A stretch of 64,000 nucleotides of DNA from Isoetes taiwanensis (GCA_021234155.1 JAJEKV010000173.1:553843-617842); one strand, 5' to 3'. Shown: positions 1-11,650, numbered from the stretch's first letter. Notes: generated from the letters alone by a model not told the origin. Translations and numbers: made by a program.

Positions 1-329
1 AGTTTGTCCAACGTAAGGCAACGATGATATCATTATCTACATCCCAACTCCAACATAACACTGTATTGGTAAAGCTTGCAACTCGATCAGATTACCATAC
101 CTCGCAAACAACATGCCTGATAACTTTTACTATTATTTTTTTACCATTTAAAAGGATATTTGTATCAATGGTATACAATGGTATCTTGCCCTTATAGAAT
201 GGTATCTTGTCAATGACAGGAGACCAACATGAGCATACCAAATATATCTTCGTGTCATTGCTCTTTTAAATGATGGGCACCTACAATAAATTGTATTTAT
301 GCCCGGCAACGCTGGGCATCCGTTACTAG
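1..329 (+). mobile_element. Helitron 3' terminal segment (element continues left of the window)
   Basis: The element ends in CTAG at 326-329 followed by T, as expected for insertion between A and T. Seven bases upstream lies a hairpin at 300-318 (TGCCCGGCAACGCTGGGCA) with an 8-bp stem that includes one G-T pair, and an AAC loop. A subterminal hairpin followed by CTRR is the known Helitron 3' signature. Two other termini in this window, near 20640 and 35820, have the same loop with different stem bases. No Rep/helicase coding is present here and the 5' TC end is not visible, so the body length is unknown. Bases 1-290 hold no gene I can recognise. Confidence 0.65.
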
Positions 330-417
330 TTTTACATTGGATTGAATCTAGTGGTTGTGAACAAAATAGGTGGCATCAATATTTGTCCACAAAATCACTA
401 GTAGTAACAAAAGAGCT

Positions 418-458
418 CAGAATAGAATAGAATAGAATATAATAGAATAGAATAGAAT
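418..458. repeat. Short GAATA microsatellite
   Basis: An interrupted run of the pentamer GAATA. The same pentamer forms the tail of LINE insertions near 44.61 and 50.33 kb, so this may be the remains of a LINE tail. No LINE 3' end is recognisable beside it. Confidence 0.7.
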
Positions 459-1929
459 GATATAGTGGCAAGTGTTGGCATGGACCGTGTTTATAATTCT
501 TTTGCAAAAGGCACTCAACACATTTATTAAGATATGCTAAGCATGCACTTTAATATTAGCATAATCGATATTCATGTACCTCTATAAATCACTTTGTACA
601 CACGATTTTCAAAATCATGTGTCTACAATGGTCTTCCTGCTCGTCACCAGTCTCTAGATCCCATACTAATCTGTTTCGTATACTTAAACTGGAAGATTCA
701 CCATATCATTTCTTTGTGACATAAAACACTAAGAGCATTGAATGTGTAGAAGTGAGGAAGTCTTTGATAAAAATTCCTTAATTCTGCAGAAATGTTGAAT
801 CTAGCTATATTATTTGTGTTTCTAAATCTTCCATTACGTTGGCAAATGTTTTTTACCAAATTTTGGGTGGAATTTTTTTTTTAATAAAAAATAGGGATTG
901 TTTTATTGGGATTTTCGACCATTGTCAAAAAGCAGATCTTTTTCCCTAATCCCTAATCTCTGCGTTTTTTTTCGGCATTGACCTATTTCGCCCAAATCCG
1001 GTTCCCTATTTTTCCCCAGAATGCTGCCCTCAACTGCTCTAGCTGTTCTCTTGTGGCACCCACCAGATTCAGCTACATTTTAAGTTTCAAATCCTGTTTC
1101 TGGGCTTTTTTCTGTCGATTCTTGGTACTTTAGGTCTTCACCATAGGCTGAACCAAGAACAAACATTTTGGGCTCTATGGTACTCCACAACGTGTTTGGA
1201 TGGCTTATTTCCTCTCCAGCTAACAATTTCTTTCTTAGTTTTGATCACCTCAAATCTTTGATGCAGAAACTTTTTTCCAGAATCTGAGCACAAATCGCTC
1301 AACCTAAAACGTTTCTTTTCTTGCAAGGCTTCGGTATTTTTGTGCAGGTGTCAAGATCTCTGGATTTTGTCTATGGGAAAGTAGGATTTTTAAGGATAAA
1401 ATGTTGCATCTTCCGCCCATGAATCTTTTGTTCAGGCGTGAATTCTGTCATTAATTTCATTATGTAGTAGTCTTCATTCTAATGCAAGCTTTACATATGG
1501 GATATATCATGAGTTATCATACCTTCATATTGGTTTACTTTGCAGGAAGATCATATATGGTAATGCCACATTTTGATTTCCTTATTTTGTGACTGCTTGC
1601 ATTGCCAAATACTTTCTCAGGTCTTGCCAAGAACTTTCTCAGGTCTGTGAAGTTGTTTTGTTGGTTTATGCTGTTGAGTATTGTTGAGTCTGGCTTATTT
1701 ATTTCAGGTGGTTGCTTGCTTACATATAAGTTCCGGTGTTGTCCTGCTGGTAAGCTATATGTGTTGCAATGTCCTTGAAAAATCTTCAACTATGCCTTAG
1801 CATGGATCAGGATGCATTCAAAAATTTTTGAACTCACAATGTCTAAACATCTCACACAAGATGCTTAAATATTACTTTTCTAATAGTAAACTCTACCACT
1901 ACCTAAAATCAACAAATTGTCTGAAAAGG
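459..1929. other. AT-rich stretch without a recognised gene
   Basis: Short ORFs on both strands have no recognisable motif. The T-rich part at 840-1130 resembles plant leader or intron sequence, but no coding exon follows. Nothing further can be supported. Confidence 0.4.
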
Positions 1930-3045
1930 AAGAAGAGGTATACCCTTTTATTGTTGAGTTATATAATGGTTTACCTAAAATGATCTACGAGTGCACTATG
2001 AAGGAAGATGCTAGTGCAAGCTATTTTATTCTAGAGGTCACTGCTCTAGAAGATGTCAATCATATAAAAAATTCTCATGGAAAAGAAAGCGAGTAGATCC
2101 GGATTGATATGCCCGAGGACTCTACTAAGGAGTCTACCAATATAGATGAGCCCTTTGGGGCAGACCTATTAAATGAGGAAGATAAGGCTAATAACCAAAC
2201 AAGGGGATTGACTTCAAGTTCACATTGAGAAATTGTCTCAAGTTCCCGATTATTCCAGAAAGGTTAGTTGAGAGCCATGGTCTTTGATGTAATCAAGCTC
2301 TATGGCAAACTAAGAATCTTGGACCCCTAGCTCCCATTAGTGAAGATGCATGGATGATACTTGGAGATATTTCCAAAGAAGAAGTACATAATGCAAAGGT
2401 TGCTGCTGATAGAATGGAACAAATAAAGATGACAAAAGTCAGACTGCCTGTTGACACCAGATTTTTTGATAAGCAATGCAACAAAAGCGAGCTCATGATT
2501 CTATGTCAGAAAGGTCATACGGCCTATGCCAACATAGAAAGGGATGACTTTTTACCTGAAACGCCTGTGGCATACTTTATGCCCATATTTCAAGTGCATT
2601 TGTGATAACAGAGGTAAAAGTAAAGCTGCCATAGAATGTAATAAAATTATGATCTGGTTTGACCAAGCAGTATAGCATACGCTGAACAACCTCAATACCA
2701 TGTATCCTAATATGTCTTTTGCTGGGCAGATGGTGGCCTTTAGGAATTATCTCAAAGGTACACTTAGAGCTGGCGTGCTTGCCTTTTTAGGGTATATTGA
2801 GGTCAGAAAAATACTGGTCAACATGACAATGAAGCTTGTTAGTAATCCACGTGCTGATCTTAAAATTGGTCTTCCAAAGGGGATTATGATAGATGTATGT
2901 GAAAAAACAATCAAGTCCATTGATTTCTTAAAAGGGACATTTGCCACTGCTAGTATTAGTAGCAACAAACTTTCAAAGCAAGGAAGGTCTGCAAAGTCTG
3001 ATAGCTCAAGTTTTATGATTAATGCTTCCCCAAGGAATATGTAGC
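1930..3045 (+). pseudogene. Decayed gene of unknown family (possible part of a large mobile element)
   Basis: I do not recognise the family. Reading through frame changes gives a continuous protein-like sequence. An acidic start at 1930-2200 (VELYNGLPKMIYE, then MPEDSTKEST) is followed at 2354-2605 by a segment containing TKVRLPVDTRFFDKQCNK and SELMILCQKGH. A shifted frame at about 2590-2690 reads CICDNRGKSKAAIECNKI and IWFDQAV. An intact frame at 2700-3044 begins MYPNMSFAGQMVAFRNYL and has a hydrophobic stretch around LRAGVLAFLGYIEV. At least two frameshifts and several stops show it is dead. The 115 bp after its stop is shared with the end of the decayed gene at 39.3-41.5 kb, suggesting both come from one element type. 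Function cannot be assigned. Confidence 0.45.
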
Positions 3046-3156
3046 ATTATAACAAGGGGTTGTTTTTGTAATTTTGTACGCTTTTTGGCATGGTTTTCCT
3101 ATGATTTTTGTGCTGTATTCATTGGCCCATACTAAATAGTATTTCTAGAGTGTGCC
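3041..3156 (+). repeat. Shared 3'-flank module, copy 1
   Basis: About 115 bp spanning and following the stop codon of the decayed gene. It matches 41549-41665 in the same orientation, including the exact block ACGCTTTTTGGCATGGTTTTC without its last base, and later a CTAGAGTG block. In both places it directly follows a decayed ORF, so it may be a common 3' UTR or end segment of one element family. Confidence 0.7.
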
Positions 3157-4022
3157 TTTTTCAGAGCGTTGATCTGGATTAGCTTCAACAATCTAACGGT
3201 TGTTATTGTGACCATTGCATTCATATGGATCAAACCCTAAAAATTTTGTTCTCTGCACTATTGTCTTCTCGATTCGTGTCGATGGCGGAGTGAATATTTG
3301 GTGGTGGTGGTGTCGATTAGTGGTGTTCTTCATACTAGATATGGTACGAGGTTTTGTTATTGCTAGAGAGATTAGATCAAACGTGGAATATTTGGTTCAT
3401 TCCCCATCCTTTTCCTCATCCTTTTAAGCATCAAATCCTGTTATAATTTCTGTTCTCCAGTTTAATGCTAGATATCGTTGTCTATTGTCAATCGATCGTT
3501 TTGGGCCTTCTCAGAATTAATATGTAGCACTTTTCCTCACATCGATTTTGTGCTTCAAACCAAAAAACCAAGATCGGAACCCTAGAAGAGGGCAAGCGAT
3601 GGAGCGCCTGTTCTTGCCGGTATTGGTTGATCAAGCTTCTGCCGATTCTGTTCGCCGGACTTCTGAGATTTGCCCTTTGCAGTGGGCGACCTTGCAGACC
3701 GTATTAAGGGCCTCGGATTTGATGGTGAAACTACAACTTGAATTTGCATGTGTTCCGGCGATGAAACTGGTGAGTATGCCTTTTGCTCCATACCTGTGTT
3801 CTGAATTCCGTTACTGTGCTTGCAAATCATCCTGTTTGCCTGGCAAAAGAGGCCCTGTTGGTTTTATGCCTCTAGGAAACCAAATATACAGAGTGCAGAA
3901 GATTTAGTTTGTAGCTTGGATGCCTTGAAGCCATTTATGAGCACAGGCAGCATGGCTTGAATTTGAGCATGAGTAGCATGGATTGAGAGGCTCGTGTTGA
4001 GATGCAGATATGTTATACAATT
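3157..4022. other. Unassigned stretch with a weak exon-like ORF
   Basis: A 119-codon frame at 3548-3907 contains an internal start at 3599 (MERLFLPVLVDQAS) with more balanced composition than its surroundings. No domain is recognised and no splice partner was found. It may be a captured exon or chance. Confidence 0.25.
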
Positions 4023-4750
4023 TTTGGTCATGGCTGTCTCATTCCTGTCCTGGAAGCATTTGCAGAAGATGCTGTTTTAAATGGGATATGACTTGATCTG
4101 CACAATTTTTATACAGAGGCCATCTTCATTATGACATCATGGCCATCTCATTCCTGTTTGAAGGCATTTCTAGATGCTATTTTAAATGGGATAAGACTTG
4201 ATCTGCACAATATTTATACAGACTACATCTTCATTACCACAATCTTTTTTGATTTGTTTGACATAATAATGCTCCTTCTTTAAGTTGTTTGAAGAATAAT
4301 GCTCCTTCTTTAAGTTGTTTGAATTGTGCAGGCAATCTTGAAATGAGAAGCAAGGAAACTATTTCTGGGCAAAATATGGCCAAGCAAAAGGTCGCTTCTG
4401 TTACCATTTTGAGTCAGCAAAATGCTCTCATAGATGCAGATATGGTATGCAATTTAGGTCATGGCCGTCTCATTCCTGGCCTGGAAGCATTTTGCAATCT
4501 TTGTTTTAAATGGGATAAGACTTGATCTGCACAATTTCTATACATAGTACATCTTCATTATGACGCCATGGCCATCTCATTCTCGGCCCGAAGCATTTCC
4601 GGATGCTATTTTAAATGGGACAAGACTTGATCTACACAATTTTTATACTGAGTACATCTTCATTATCACAATCTTTTTTTATTTGTTTGTGATGAATAAT
4701 GCTCCTTTTTTAAGTTGTTTGAAGAATAATGCTCCTTCTTAAGTTGTTTG
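4023..4750 (+). repeat. Tandem repeat block of about 120-bp units with paired 30-bp repeats
   Basis: Units beginning near GGTCATGGC or CATGGCCATCTCATTC and running through TTTTAAATGGGATA, CTTGATCTGCACAAT and TACATCTTCATTA occur four times, starting near 4026, 4139, 4458 and 4566. A 29-30 bp unit (AATAATGCTCCTTCTTTAAG followed by TTGTTTGAA) follows in tandem at about 4265-4321 and again at 4695-4750. The larger block at 4023-4321 is therefore itself duplicated at 4455-4750. The open frames here are by-products of the repeat. Confidence 0.8.
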
Positions 4751-5408
4751 AATTTCGCGAAGACGTTGATAGAATAATGCCGAGCAAGGGGAGGTCGATA
4801 TAATCTAGAAATCTTGTTTTGTGGTCTCAAGACACAATTATGCCCTGAATAATTCAGCCTTGAGGCTTGGGCCTGCGCCTATGTCCTATTCACCCCATTG
4901 CTTTGGGTGCACCTTTGAAACACGTAAATCTAGACTCTTGCACCATCTCAACAAGTAAAAGAACTGCTTTTGCATGCTTCCCGTGATATCTAAGGCGGTC
5001 ACGGATAATCTTTATTAAAATGGTGGTTCTTTCCTTCTACTTTTCTTGTCTTAGTCATTTCTCTTGTGCATTTCTAGAATGTAGTTAAAAGCTTTTATAA
5101 TTGCATGTACCGTTTCAAAGAGATGCTCTTTCTCATTTTTACGATGGTGTATAAATTCCATAGAAGTGTGAAAGCTTAGTGGCATGTCAAGCCTCATGTC
5201 GTGATACATGTCCTTTAGAATGAAATGTGCTTTTTCGATTCAAGATTATATCTTCAAACTACAATACGATGGTTCCAAATCTCAATTCTTGTTGCTTCAC
5301 ATATTAATTGTATCTGAGGCTATGATACACCATCCATCATTAGAGTATTAGGTAATGTCTATATCTACACCCCTACACCATCCTTAAGGCCCGGCAAACA
5401 AATTTTTT
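4751..5408. other. Gene-free stretch
   Basis: No ORF or repeat of note up to the MITE. Composition is AT-rich and like the surrounding intergenic DNA. Confidence 0.4.
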
Positions 5409-5876
5409 AGTTAACATAAACCATTAACACACAACTACCATTAACATTATTAACATAAACCATTGCATTTAACACATTTAAATTAAAATCCCCTTAAACC
5501 CCCTTTGGTTTGGGTGCATATTCACACGGGGTTACGAGGGGCCGAGAGCCCTAAAAAATTTACAATACATGTACAAAATTAACACCATTAAGTACATTAT
5601 CTCAAACCTTATAGTATTTTGCAAACCTTAATATACAGTATACAAAAACTCGTACATGCATACCCCACAAACGAGGATCGCTATGTACGGTCCAGATGTT
5701 GGAATAAAGGGCAAATATGCCCATCCGACAGCTCTCGTTGCCCGGAGTAACCCCCCGTGTGAATATGCACCCAAACCAAAGGGGGTTTAAGGGGGATTTT
5801 AATTTAAATGTGTTAAATGCAATGGTTTATGTTAATAATGTTAATGGTAGTTGTGTGTTAATGGTTTATGTTAACT
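5409..5876. mobile_element. Fold-back MITE, copy 1
   Basis: Long terminal inverted repeats of about 120-150 bp flank a unique centre of about 180 bp. The left arm starts AGTTAACATAAACCATTAAC and the right arm ends with its exact complement at 5876. The conserved core begins ACACACAACTACCATTAAC at 5427 and ends at 5858, and matches the copy at 43721-44157 in the same orientation. Copy 1 carries an extra 18-bp extension on each arm that copy 2 lacks. No transposase is encoded. TTAA occurs at the core border on both sides, which could point to a TTAA target, but this is not proven. Confidence 0.8.
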
Positions 5877-5949
5877 GAACAGTCTGATAGTACTAATGTG
5901 GAAAGGTTGGGTACCCCGGGGAATATGGGTAATTTTGGAACTATACCGT

Positions 5950-7311
5950 GAACTTGAGAGACTTATGCTACAAACCATGTATTTGCACAAGAAGGTGATG
6001 GTGAATGTCCATGCTCCATTCCTCAACTCAAAGACTATATAGATCCTACAATAGGTCACATTAGGACAATTGACCGTGGTGTAGTACAAAATATACAATT
6101 GAGGAAGATGTTACAATTGGGATTGAACCATATCCCCGACAAATGCTTAGAATGGGATGTGTTCAAAAAGGAGTTAATCTCTACTGCTGACAGCATTTTT
6201 GATGCTCATAAGTATACATTCCCAAATTTGAAAGATGAGAAAAAATGTGATGTTAAAGACATTATTCTCGACAAAGCTGCTACACTTGTCAAAAAGGCCT
6301 GTAAAAGGGATAACACAAGAACGTTTTCCCTTAAATGATAGCAAAGTTGTCAAAAGCATCGAATGGTTCAATAAATATATGTATGTGGCTGGTGTAGGTA
6401 AAGCCACTAGTAACCCGGCATTTATATGCCCCAAACATATGATGGAAATGGCTCTTAACTGACTTAATAGCTGTGATTTCAGAAAGGTTACAATAAAGCA
6501 GATTGTTGTCATATGGAAGGTCCAAAATGAAATGGAGGAAACATTTTCTTATGCTAATTGCACGTGATAGACTACCATATTTATTAGGGATCTATAAAGC
6601 CCACAAACGGGATCATATGTGGATTACTAATGCACACGGAACTGTTTATACGGAATTCTCAAATATCATTACAACATGGCTAAACATGATCATCCAGATA
6701 TGGCCAGATATTGCCAAAACAATTTGACTAAAATTCTGCAATCTTTTTTCTTGAAAAAGTTAACCCGAATTAGATGGTTCAATCCGTGTATGATGTCATC
6801 TTAAACCTTCCTTCTAAAATCGCTGATATCTTTGTGGCGGATATCACAAAGTGTTATGAAAGTATTCCTTTGTCTGGTGATACTGGAATATATGTCATTA
6901 CACTTGTCATTAATGCAGCATGGGAATACATGATCAATAAATACTATAACTATAAGTTATGGATTAAAAGAGAATGGGACGAGAATTTTGTAACTTTAAA
7001 GTTGACCCTAAAGGTAAATGTTGGAGCTTGATTACTAGAGATATTTTTATCAGGGCCAGCATATGGTTGTTGACTAATTGCTTTATCATGTGGGGAGCTG
7101 ATACATGGTTGCAAACTAGTGGTATCCCCATGGGTTGTGCAGCCCATGCTGATGCAACCTCTACCTGGCATGGAACAAAGCTGTATTTATAAAGACTCTA
7201 TCACCCCAAGAAAGATACAAAGAAGTGGAGATGTTCAAATCTGTGTTTAGATACATGGATGATCTTCTAGCCCTGTAGCCCACTTATAAAAAAGTTCCTG
7301 GGTTTTGCATT
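5950..7311 (+). pseudogene. Unusual reverse transcriptase, N-terminal and catalytic part (split gene)
   Basis: Broken frames read as one RT-like protein. From about 5980 comes CSIPQLKDYIDPTIGHIRTI, then MRKMLQLGLNHIPDKCLEW at 6099. At 6503-6727 comes LPYLLGIYKAHKRDHMWITN. Motif A is seen at about 6825-6875 (IFVADITKCYESIPL), a motif B-like segment at about 7120-7150 (SGIPMGCAAHAD), and motif C at about 7243-7280 (FRYMDDLLAL). The Y-x-DD box and the invariant Asp of motif A are present. The GIPMG and RYMDD pattern recalls Penelope-like and telomerase-like RTs more than LTR or LINE RTs, but I cannot name the family. The gene has several frameshifts and stops. It stops at the 9.3-kb insertion and resumes at 16580. 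Confidence 0.6.
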
Positions 7312-7320
7312 TCTTGATAA

Positions 7321-7875
7321 TGTCATCGATTCGCATGGCGGATCGACATTCTTGCACAAGACGAGCATGCATGCATTGCATGCGTCGCATGCATGCATTT
7401 TTAGACCGTTCATCAGGTTGGGGGATCGCTATTTATTGCGGAGTTCTTCATCGACGTTTCATCGGCGCTTTCTCATCTCTCAGCAGTATCCGTGGCTTTT
7501 ATTCTTTGATCTCATGCGGAGGAGGGGCTTCTTCTTGCATGAGATACTCTTTCTTGACCATTCATATCCTTTCTAACCTCTTCTATCTTTGCCCTTTTGT
7601 CCGGCATAGGACAATCTTCAACTTTTCTCCTCAGATCTAGTATTTAAAGTTCTCTGATATCGGGATGATGTTGTTTTCATGCGAGTCGCAGTGCAAGAAT
7701 GTCATCGATTCGCGTGGCGGATCGACATTCTTGCACAAGACGAGCATGCATGCATTGCATGCATCGCATGCATACATTTTTAGACCGTTCATCAGGTTGG
7801 GGGATCGCTATTTATTGCGGAGTTCTTCATCGACGTTTCATCGGCACTTTCATCTCTCGCCAGTATCCATGGCTC
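7321..7875 (+). repeat. Direct duplication at the left end of the insertion (period 379 bp)
   Basis: The segment 7321-7500 recurs at 7700-7875 with few differences. It covers GTCATCGATTCGC, TGGCGGATCGACATTCTTGC, a palindromic run of GCATGC motifs and GGGGGATCGCTATTTATTGC. The rest of the first unit (7500-7660) is unique. The ORFs in both copies are duplicates of each other and look non-coding. Confidence 0.85.
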
Positions 7876-7929
7876 CCACCCTTTCCCCCGCCCCAAAAAA
7901 TTGTTATTTATATGTTCATATTTGTTATA

Positions 7930-8232
7930 ATTGTCGCGTGACACGCATGACCAGCCCCTCGCTTTTTCGAGGTGTAAATGTTGTTTTTTGTCGCGTGGCA
8001 TGCGTGATCAGCCCCTCACGCATGCGTGATCAGCCCCTCACTTTTTGAGGTTTTTTCGCTATTGGTTTTTCTGTTGGTGATGTGCAGGTCCAAGGGTGAT
8101 GCGCGACTTCGGTATTCTCGGTGGAGCGTGGGTTTTTTTGTGGGAACATTTAGCAGCCCTGCGTTGTCCAAGCCCCTTGCCGAGATTTTATCGCTAGGGT
8201 TTTTCCTCGAAAACCCGAAAGGGGATAGATAG
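7930..8232 (+). repeat. Dispersed repeat related to 54.42-54.69 kb
   Basis: Contains repeated ATCAGCCCCTC-type phrases followed by CTTTTTGAGGTTTTTTCG and GTTGGTGATGTGCAG. A diverged copy lies at 54425-54690 with GACCAGCCGCTC, AGAGGTTTTTCG and GTTGGTGATGTACAG in the same order. Both copies end in a CCGAAAGGG hairpin segment. No coding is visible. Confidence 0.65.
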
Positions 8233-8410
8233 GCTTGTCAATCATCACAGCAGCAGTATACAATGTTTTGAATAGAGAGGGGTAGCCGACCATAGGAACA
8301 ATATCAGACTACCCCGTAAAAAGAAATGTGCACGGCAATATAGAAGGGTAATGGCGACAACTCATCGGGATAAAAACCCCCGCCCTTTCGGGTTTTCGAG
8401 GAAAACCCTA
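8194..8410. repeat. Inverted repeat around a CCCGAAAGGG hairpin motif
   Basis: The 28-bp motif TAGGGTTTTTCCTCGAAAAC followed by CCGAAAGGG at 8195-8222 recurs inverted at 8383-8410, enclosing about 160 bp. The same motif appears in the 3' untranslated part of the minus-strand LINE near 44.72-44.76 kb, and in part near 54.65 kb. Each copy also contains its own short hairpin (CCC-GAAA-GGG). Confidence 0.7.
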
Positions 8411-8603
8411 ATGAGAAATGGTCGCCAACAACCTTGAATGTGTTGCCTGGAAAACCGAAGGAGATGGGTTGATGGCTTAACACAAAAATATAGCGAGTGA
8501 CCCCGTAAGACGGCGGAAGCCCGCAAGCAACACAAAGAACCCCTAAAAACACCCGCGGAATGGTTAGAGAAAAGCAAACTTATGCCCCACGCAGCCAGGC
8601 GGG

Positions 8604-8790
8604 AAGGGAGGGAAGCAACGAGAATAGAAGAAGAGTTTGCCGAGAAAGACGCCGATAACCGGTCCGAAAGAGGAAATGGCCTTATATAGTAGCTCATCCC
8701 TTCCAGAATGGCGCATCCGATGGCTCGGATCGATGCTATTCTCGGGGAAGGGACTCGCAAGAGACACAAACCGGCCGACTACCGTGAGAA
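8604..8790 (-). promoter_or_regulatory. TATA-box promoter-like module, copy 1 (intact empty site)
   Basis: On the minus strand, GAGCTACTATATAAGGCCAT carries a clear TATA box at about 8689-8698. It is preceded by ATCGATCCGAGCCATCGGAT and followed by TTTCCTCTTTCGGACCGG. The same module at 13831-16540 has a CACTA element inserted exactly at the TATA box, and this copy shows the uninterrupted sequence. The 5' part of 8490-8575 is also duplicated at 8800-8872. Promoter function is inferred from the TATA box alone. Confidence 0.5.
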
Positions 8791-8906
8791 CTTCCTCAAC
8801 TATAAGCCGATGGCGTGAAAACCCGCAAGCAAACACAAAGAACTCTAAAAAACACCCGTGAATGGTTAGAGAAAATCCAACATGTAGCAGAAAAAAAGAG
8901 AGCATC

Positions 8907-9215
8907 AACCCATAGGGTGGAGAACAGCATCACCCAACGGGTGGAAAACAATTACGTAAAAAGAAATATGCATCACCCTTGCGGTGGAAATAAACAGCAT
9001 CACCCGCAGGTGGAGATAGCATCACCCATATGGTGGAGAAAAGCATGACCCAATGGGTGTAACAATCATATAAAAAGAAATATGCATCACCCTCGAGGTG
9101 GAAATAAACAACATCACCCGGAGGTGGAGAAAAAGCGTCACCCAGCGGGCGGAAGAAAACATGAGAAATAGAAATGTGTGTCACCATCACGGTGGAAATA
9201 AACAGCACCACCCAC
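8907..9215. repeat. Array of short imperfect hairpins, CACCC-(3-4)-GGGTG
   Basis: About ten units share the frame CATCACCC, a loop of three or four variable bases, then GGGTGGA or GGTGGA and a purine-rich spacer. Loops include AAC, TTGC, GCA, ATAT, AAT, TCGA, GGA and AGC. Some stems change together, for example CACC-ATCAC-GGTG. Spacing is irregular, from about 22 to 60 bp. The function is unknown. Confidence 0.75.
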
Positions 9216-11650
9216 AAAAAATGGTCCCATAGAAACCCATGTCACAAAATTGCAATGGAGTGCCAAACGCTCAATGCGGAGCCAAACGCAATATGCATCA
9301 TATCCAGAGAAAGTTAAATAGCAAATATGCCAATGATATATAATGATCATACCAAAATAGAAAAAGAAAAAGATCCACTACAAGTGCAAAAAGCCCTCAA
9401 AAGACAGCTAGAAATGGATTTCTCGAGATAACTAGAATCAGGTAGAACCAGCACCATGCACAAAACTAGAATGTACTCAATATAACACCTTGTGTACAAT
9501 GTGCAACGTAAGATACTCCCATCAAGACAAAGAGAAACCTAAAAAGGAAAGATGATCCAATAGAAACCCATGTCGCAAAATCTCAAGGCGGTGCCAAACA
9601 CAATATGGATCATATCCAGATAAAGCCAAATACGCCAATGATATAGAATGATAGCGCCGAAAAAACCTAGAATACTAAAGAACTTTAAGAACACGATGTC
9701 AAACTAGAATTTGCCAAATAAGACGTACTTGCGACAAAAAATGCAATACAACGCAGTTGTTAAACAAGATGTGAATGTGGAACAAAGGAGAAATGATAGT
9801 GTCAAATGAGAGGTCATAAGGAAAATAATAGGACATTTGGAGCGAGGAAGGGATGCGGCAATATGAATAGCACTGTGAATATGAAGAGGTGGAGGGAGAA
9901 GTGGCAGACATGTCAGTACAAATCAAGAGGAGGGTCAAGGGAGAGGAGGGTGAAGTTAAATTTGGATCACATCATGGATCAAGAAAAATGAGGCTTAAGT
10001 TTGAAGAAAAGTAAGATGGCTATGCACAAACAATTCATGACAAATGTGAGGCCAAAGTCAAGGTGCGGTTATGGCCAAGAGAAAAGAGGAAATGAAAATC
10101 AACAGTGGCAAGGTCAAAGAGAAGTGCCAAGAGGTTAGCCATATGGTAGAATGACTACATAGAAGGACATATTGTCAGCAAAACGAGGGTCGTACAACTG
10201 GTCTGCAATAAGAAAGCAAATGTTAGCACAAACAAGAGCAAGGTTAAGAGGAAGAATTGAGATTGAGGTTAACGCGAATCATCATAAATCGAGCAAAACG
10301 AGGGTGAAGGAGTCAAAGGTAAGTTATGGCCAATGAAAAGAAGAAGATGGAGGTCAAAAATGCCAAGGTCGGGATGGAGTGCAAGGAGGTAAGCCAGATA
10401 GTAGAAAAGGATAAATGAAAATACAATGACTAGGTAAAGTGACGGGTTATAAATAAAGCTAGGGCCATATGTAGGGTCGAAATACTAAAGCAAAAAACAG
10501 TAGTGGACATGATAAATGAACCAAAAACACAAGGACTATCGGAAGGGACATGTTAGAAAAATAAGAACGCCAGTTGAAATGTAAAATATAAAAGAATGCC
10601 GAATGATAGGGCCGAATGAATGTACATGACGGGGAAGCGGTAAGCTGCACAACAACAAGCACTCAAATCGATGTGAGCGATTAGTAATGAGGAAAATCAA
10701 CAATACATGAAAAAGAGAAGATAGCATCACCCGGAGGGTGGAGAAAAAGCGTCACCTAGCGGGTGGAAGAAAAACCATGATAAATAGAAATTTGCGTCCC
10801 CATCGGGGTGGAAAGAAACAGCACCACCCACAAAAAATAGTCCAAGAGAAACTCATGTCACAAAATTGCAATGGAGTGCCAAACGCAATATTTGGCACAT
10901 CTAGACATAGCTAAATAGCAAATATGATGAATAATAATAGCACAATGCACAATGATATCCCAATGCACTGTGAACAAAGAGCTCAATGGCTAGCTAGAAA
11001 TGAATTCCCTGGCAAATGATGCAGAAGGATAGCATAATGCACAATGCACAATGATAGCACAATTTAGTGAAAAAGATCTCAACAACCAGCTAGAAAGGAA
11101 TTCCCCAAGACAACCAGAATGAGGCAGGACTAGCACCCTGCACAAAAATAGAATGCGCCCAAGATAATACCCCATGCACAATAACTCAATATACGCCACA
11201 TCTAGAGAAAGATAAGCATCAAAAAGAAAAAATGATCCACTAGAAACCCATGTCACAAAATTGCAATGAAGGGCCAAATGCAATAGTTGGCACATCCAGA
11301 CACAGCTAAAGAGCAAATATGCAAATGGTGTATAATGATGTGTTGGAAAAACGTAAACGGGACAGAAGAACCTCAAGAACATGACGCCAAAACTGCAACC
11401 TGCCAAAAAATGAGGTTTAAATTTGAAGAAAAATAGGATGGCTATGCACAAGCAATGTATGTCAAATGTGAGGCCAAAATCAAGGTGAGCTTATGGCCAA
11501 GAGAACGAGGAAACGAAAGTCAACAACGGCGAGGTCCCAGTGGAGTGCTAGGAGGTTAGCCATATGGTAGAATGACGACGTAGAAGGACATATTGTGAGC
11601 AAAGCTAGTGCCGTACAGATGGTCTGCAATAAGAAAGCCAACGAGGGAAT
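9206..11650. repeat. Long degenerate direct repeats inside the insertion
   Basis: A segment of about 120 bp with AGAAACCCATGTCACAAAAT and TGCAATGGAGTGCCAAACGC occurs near 9225, 9560, 10845 and 11245. A second segment of about 200 bp, with GGCTATGCACAA, TGTGAGGCCAAA, GGTTAGCCATATGGTAGAAT and GTCTGCAATAAGAAAGC, lies at 10016-10216 and 11438-11638, with a partial third copy at 10310-10400. The block is thus two or more long units in direct order. No coding potential is supported. Confidence 0.75.
10722..10832. repeat. Second, shorter cluster of the same hairpins
   Basis: Units CATCACCC-GGA-GGGTGGAG, CGTCACC-TAGC-GGGTGGAA and CGTCCCC-ATC-GGGGTGG repeat the pattern seen at 8907-9215. They lead into the same following sequence (CACCACCCACAAAAAAT), so the whole block was copied together with its downstream repeat. 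The CCCC/GGGG stem is a paired change relative to CACC/GGTG. Confidence 0.75.

Noticed and set aside
8907-9215. CRISPR-like array
   Set aside because: Repeats are short imperfect palindromes with irregular spacing and similar spacers, in a plant nuclear context.
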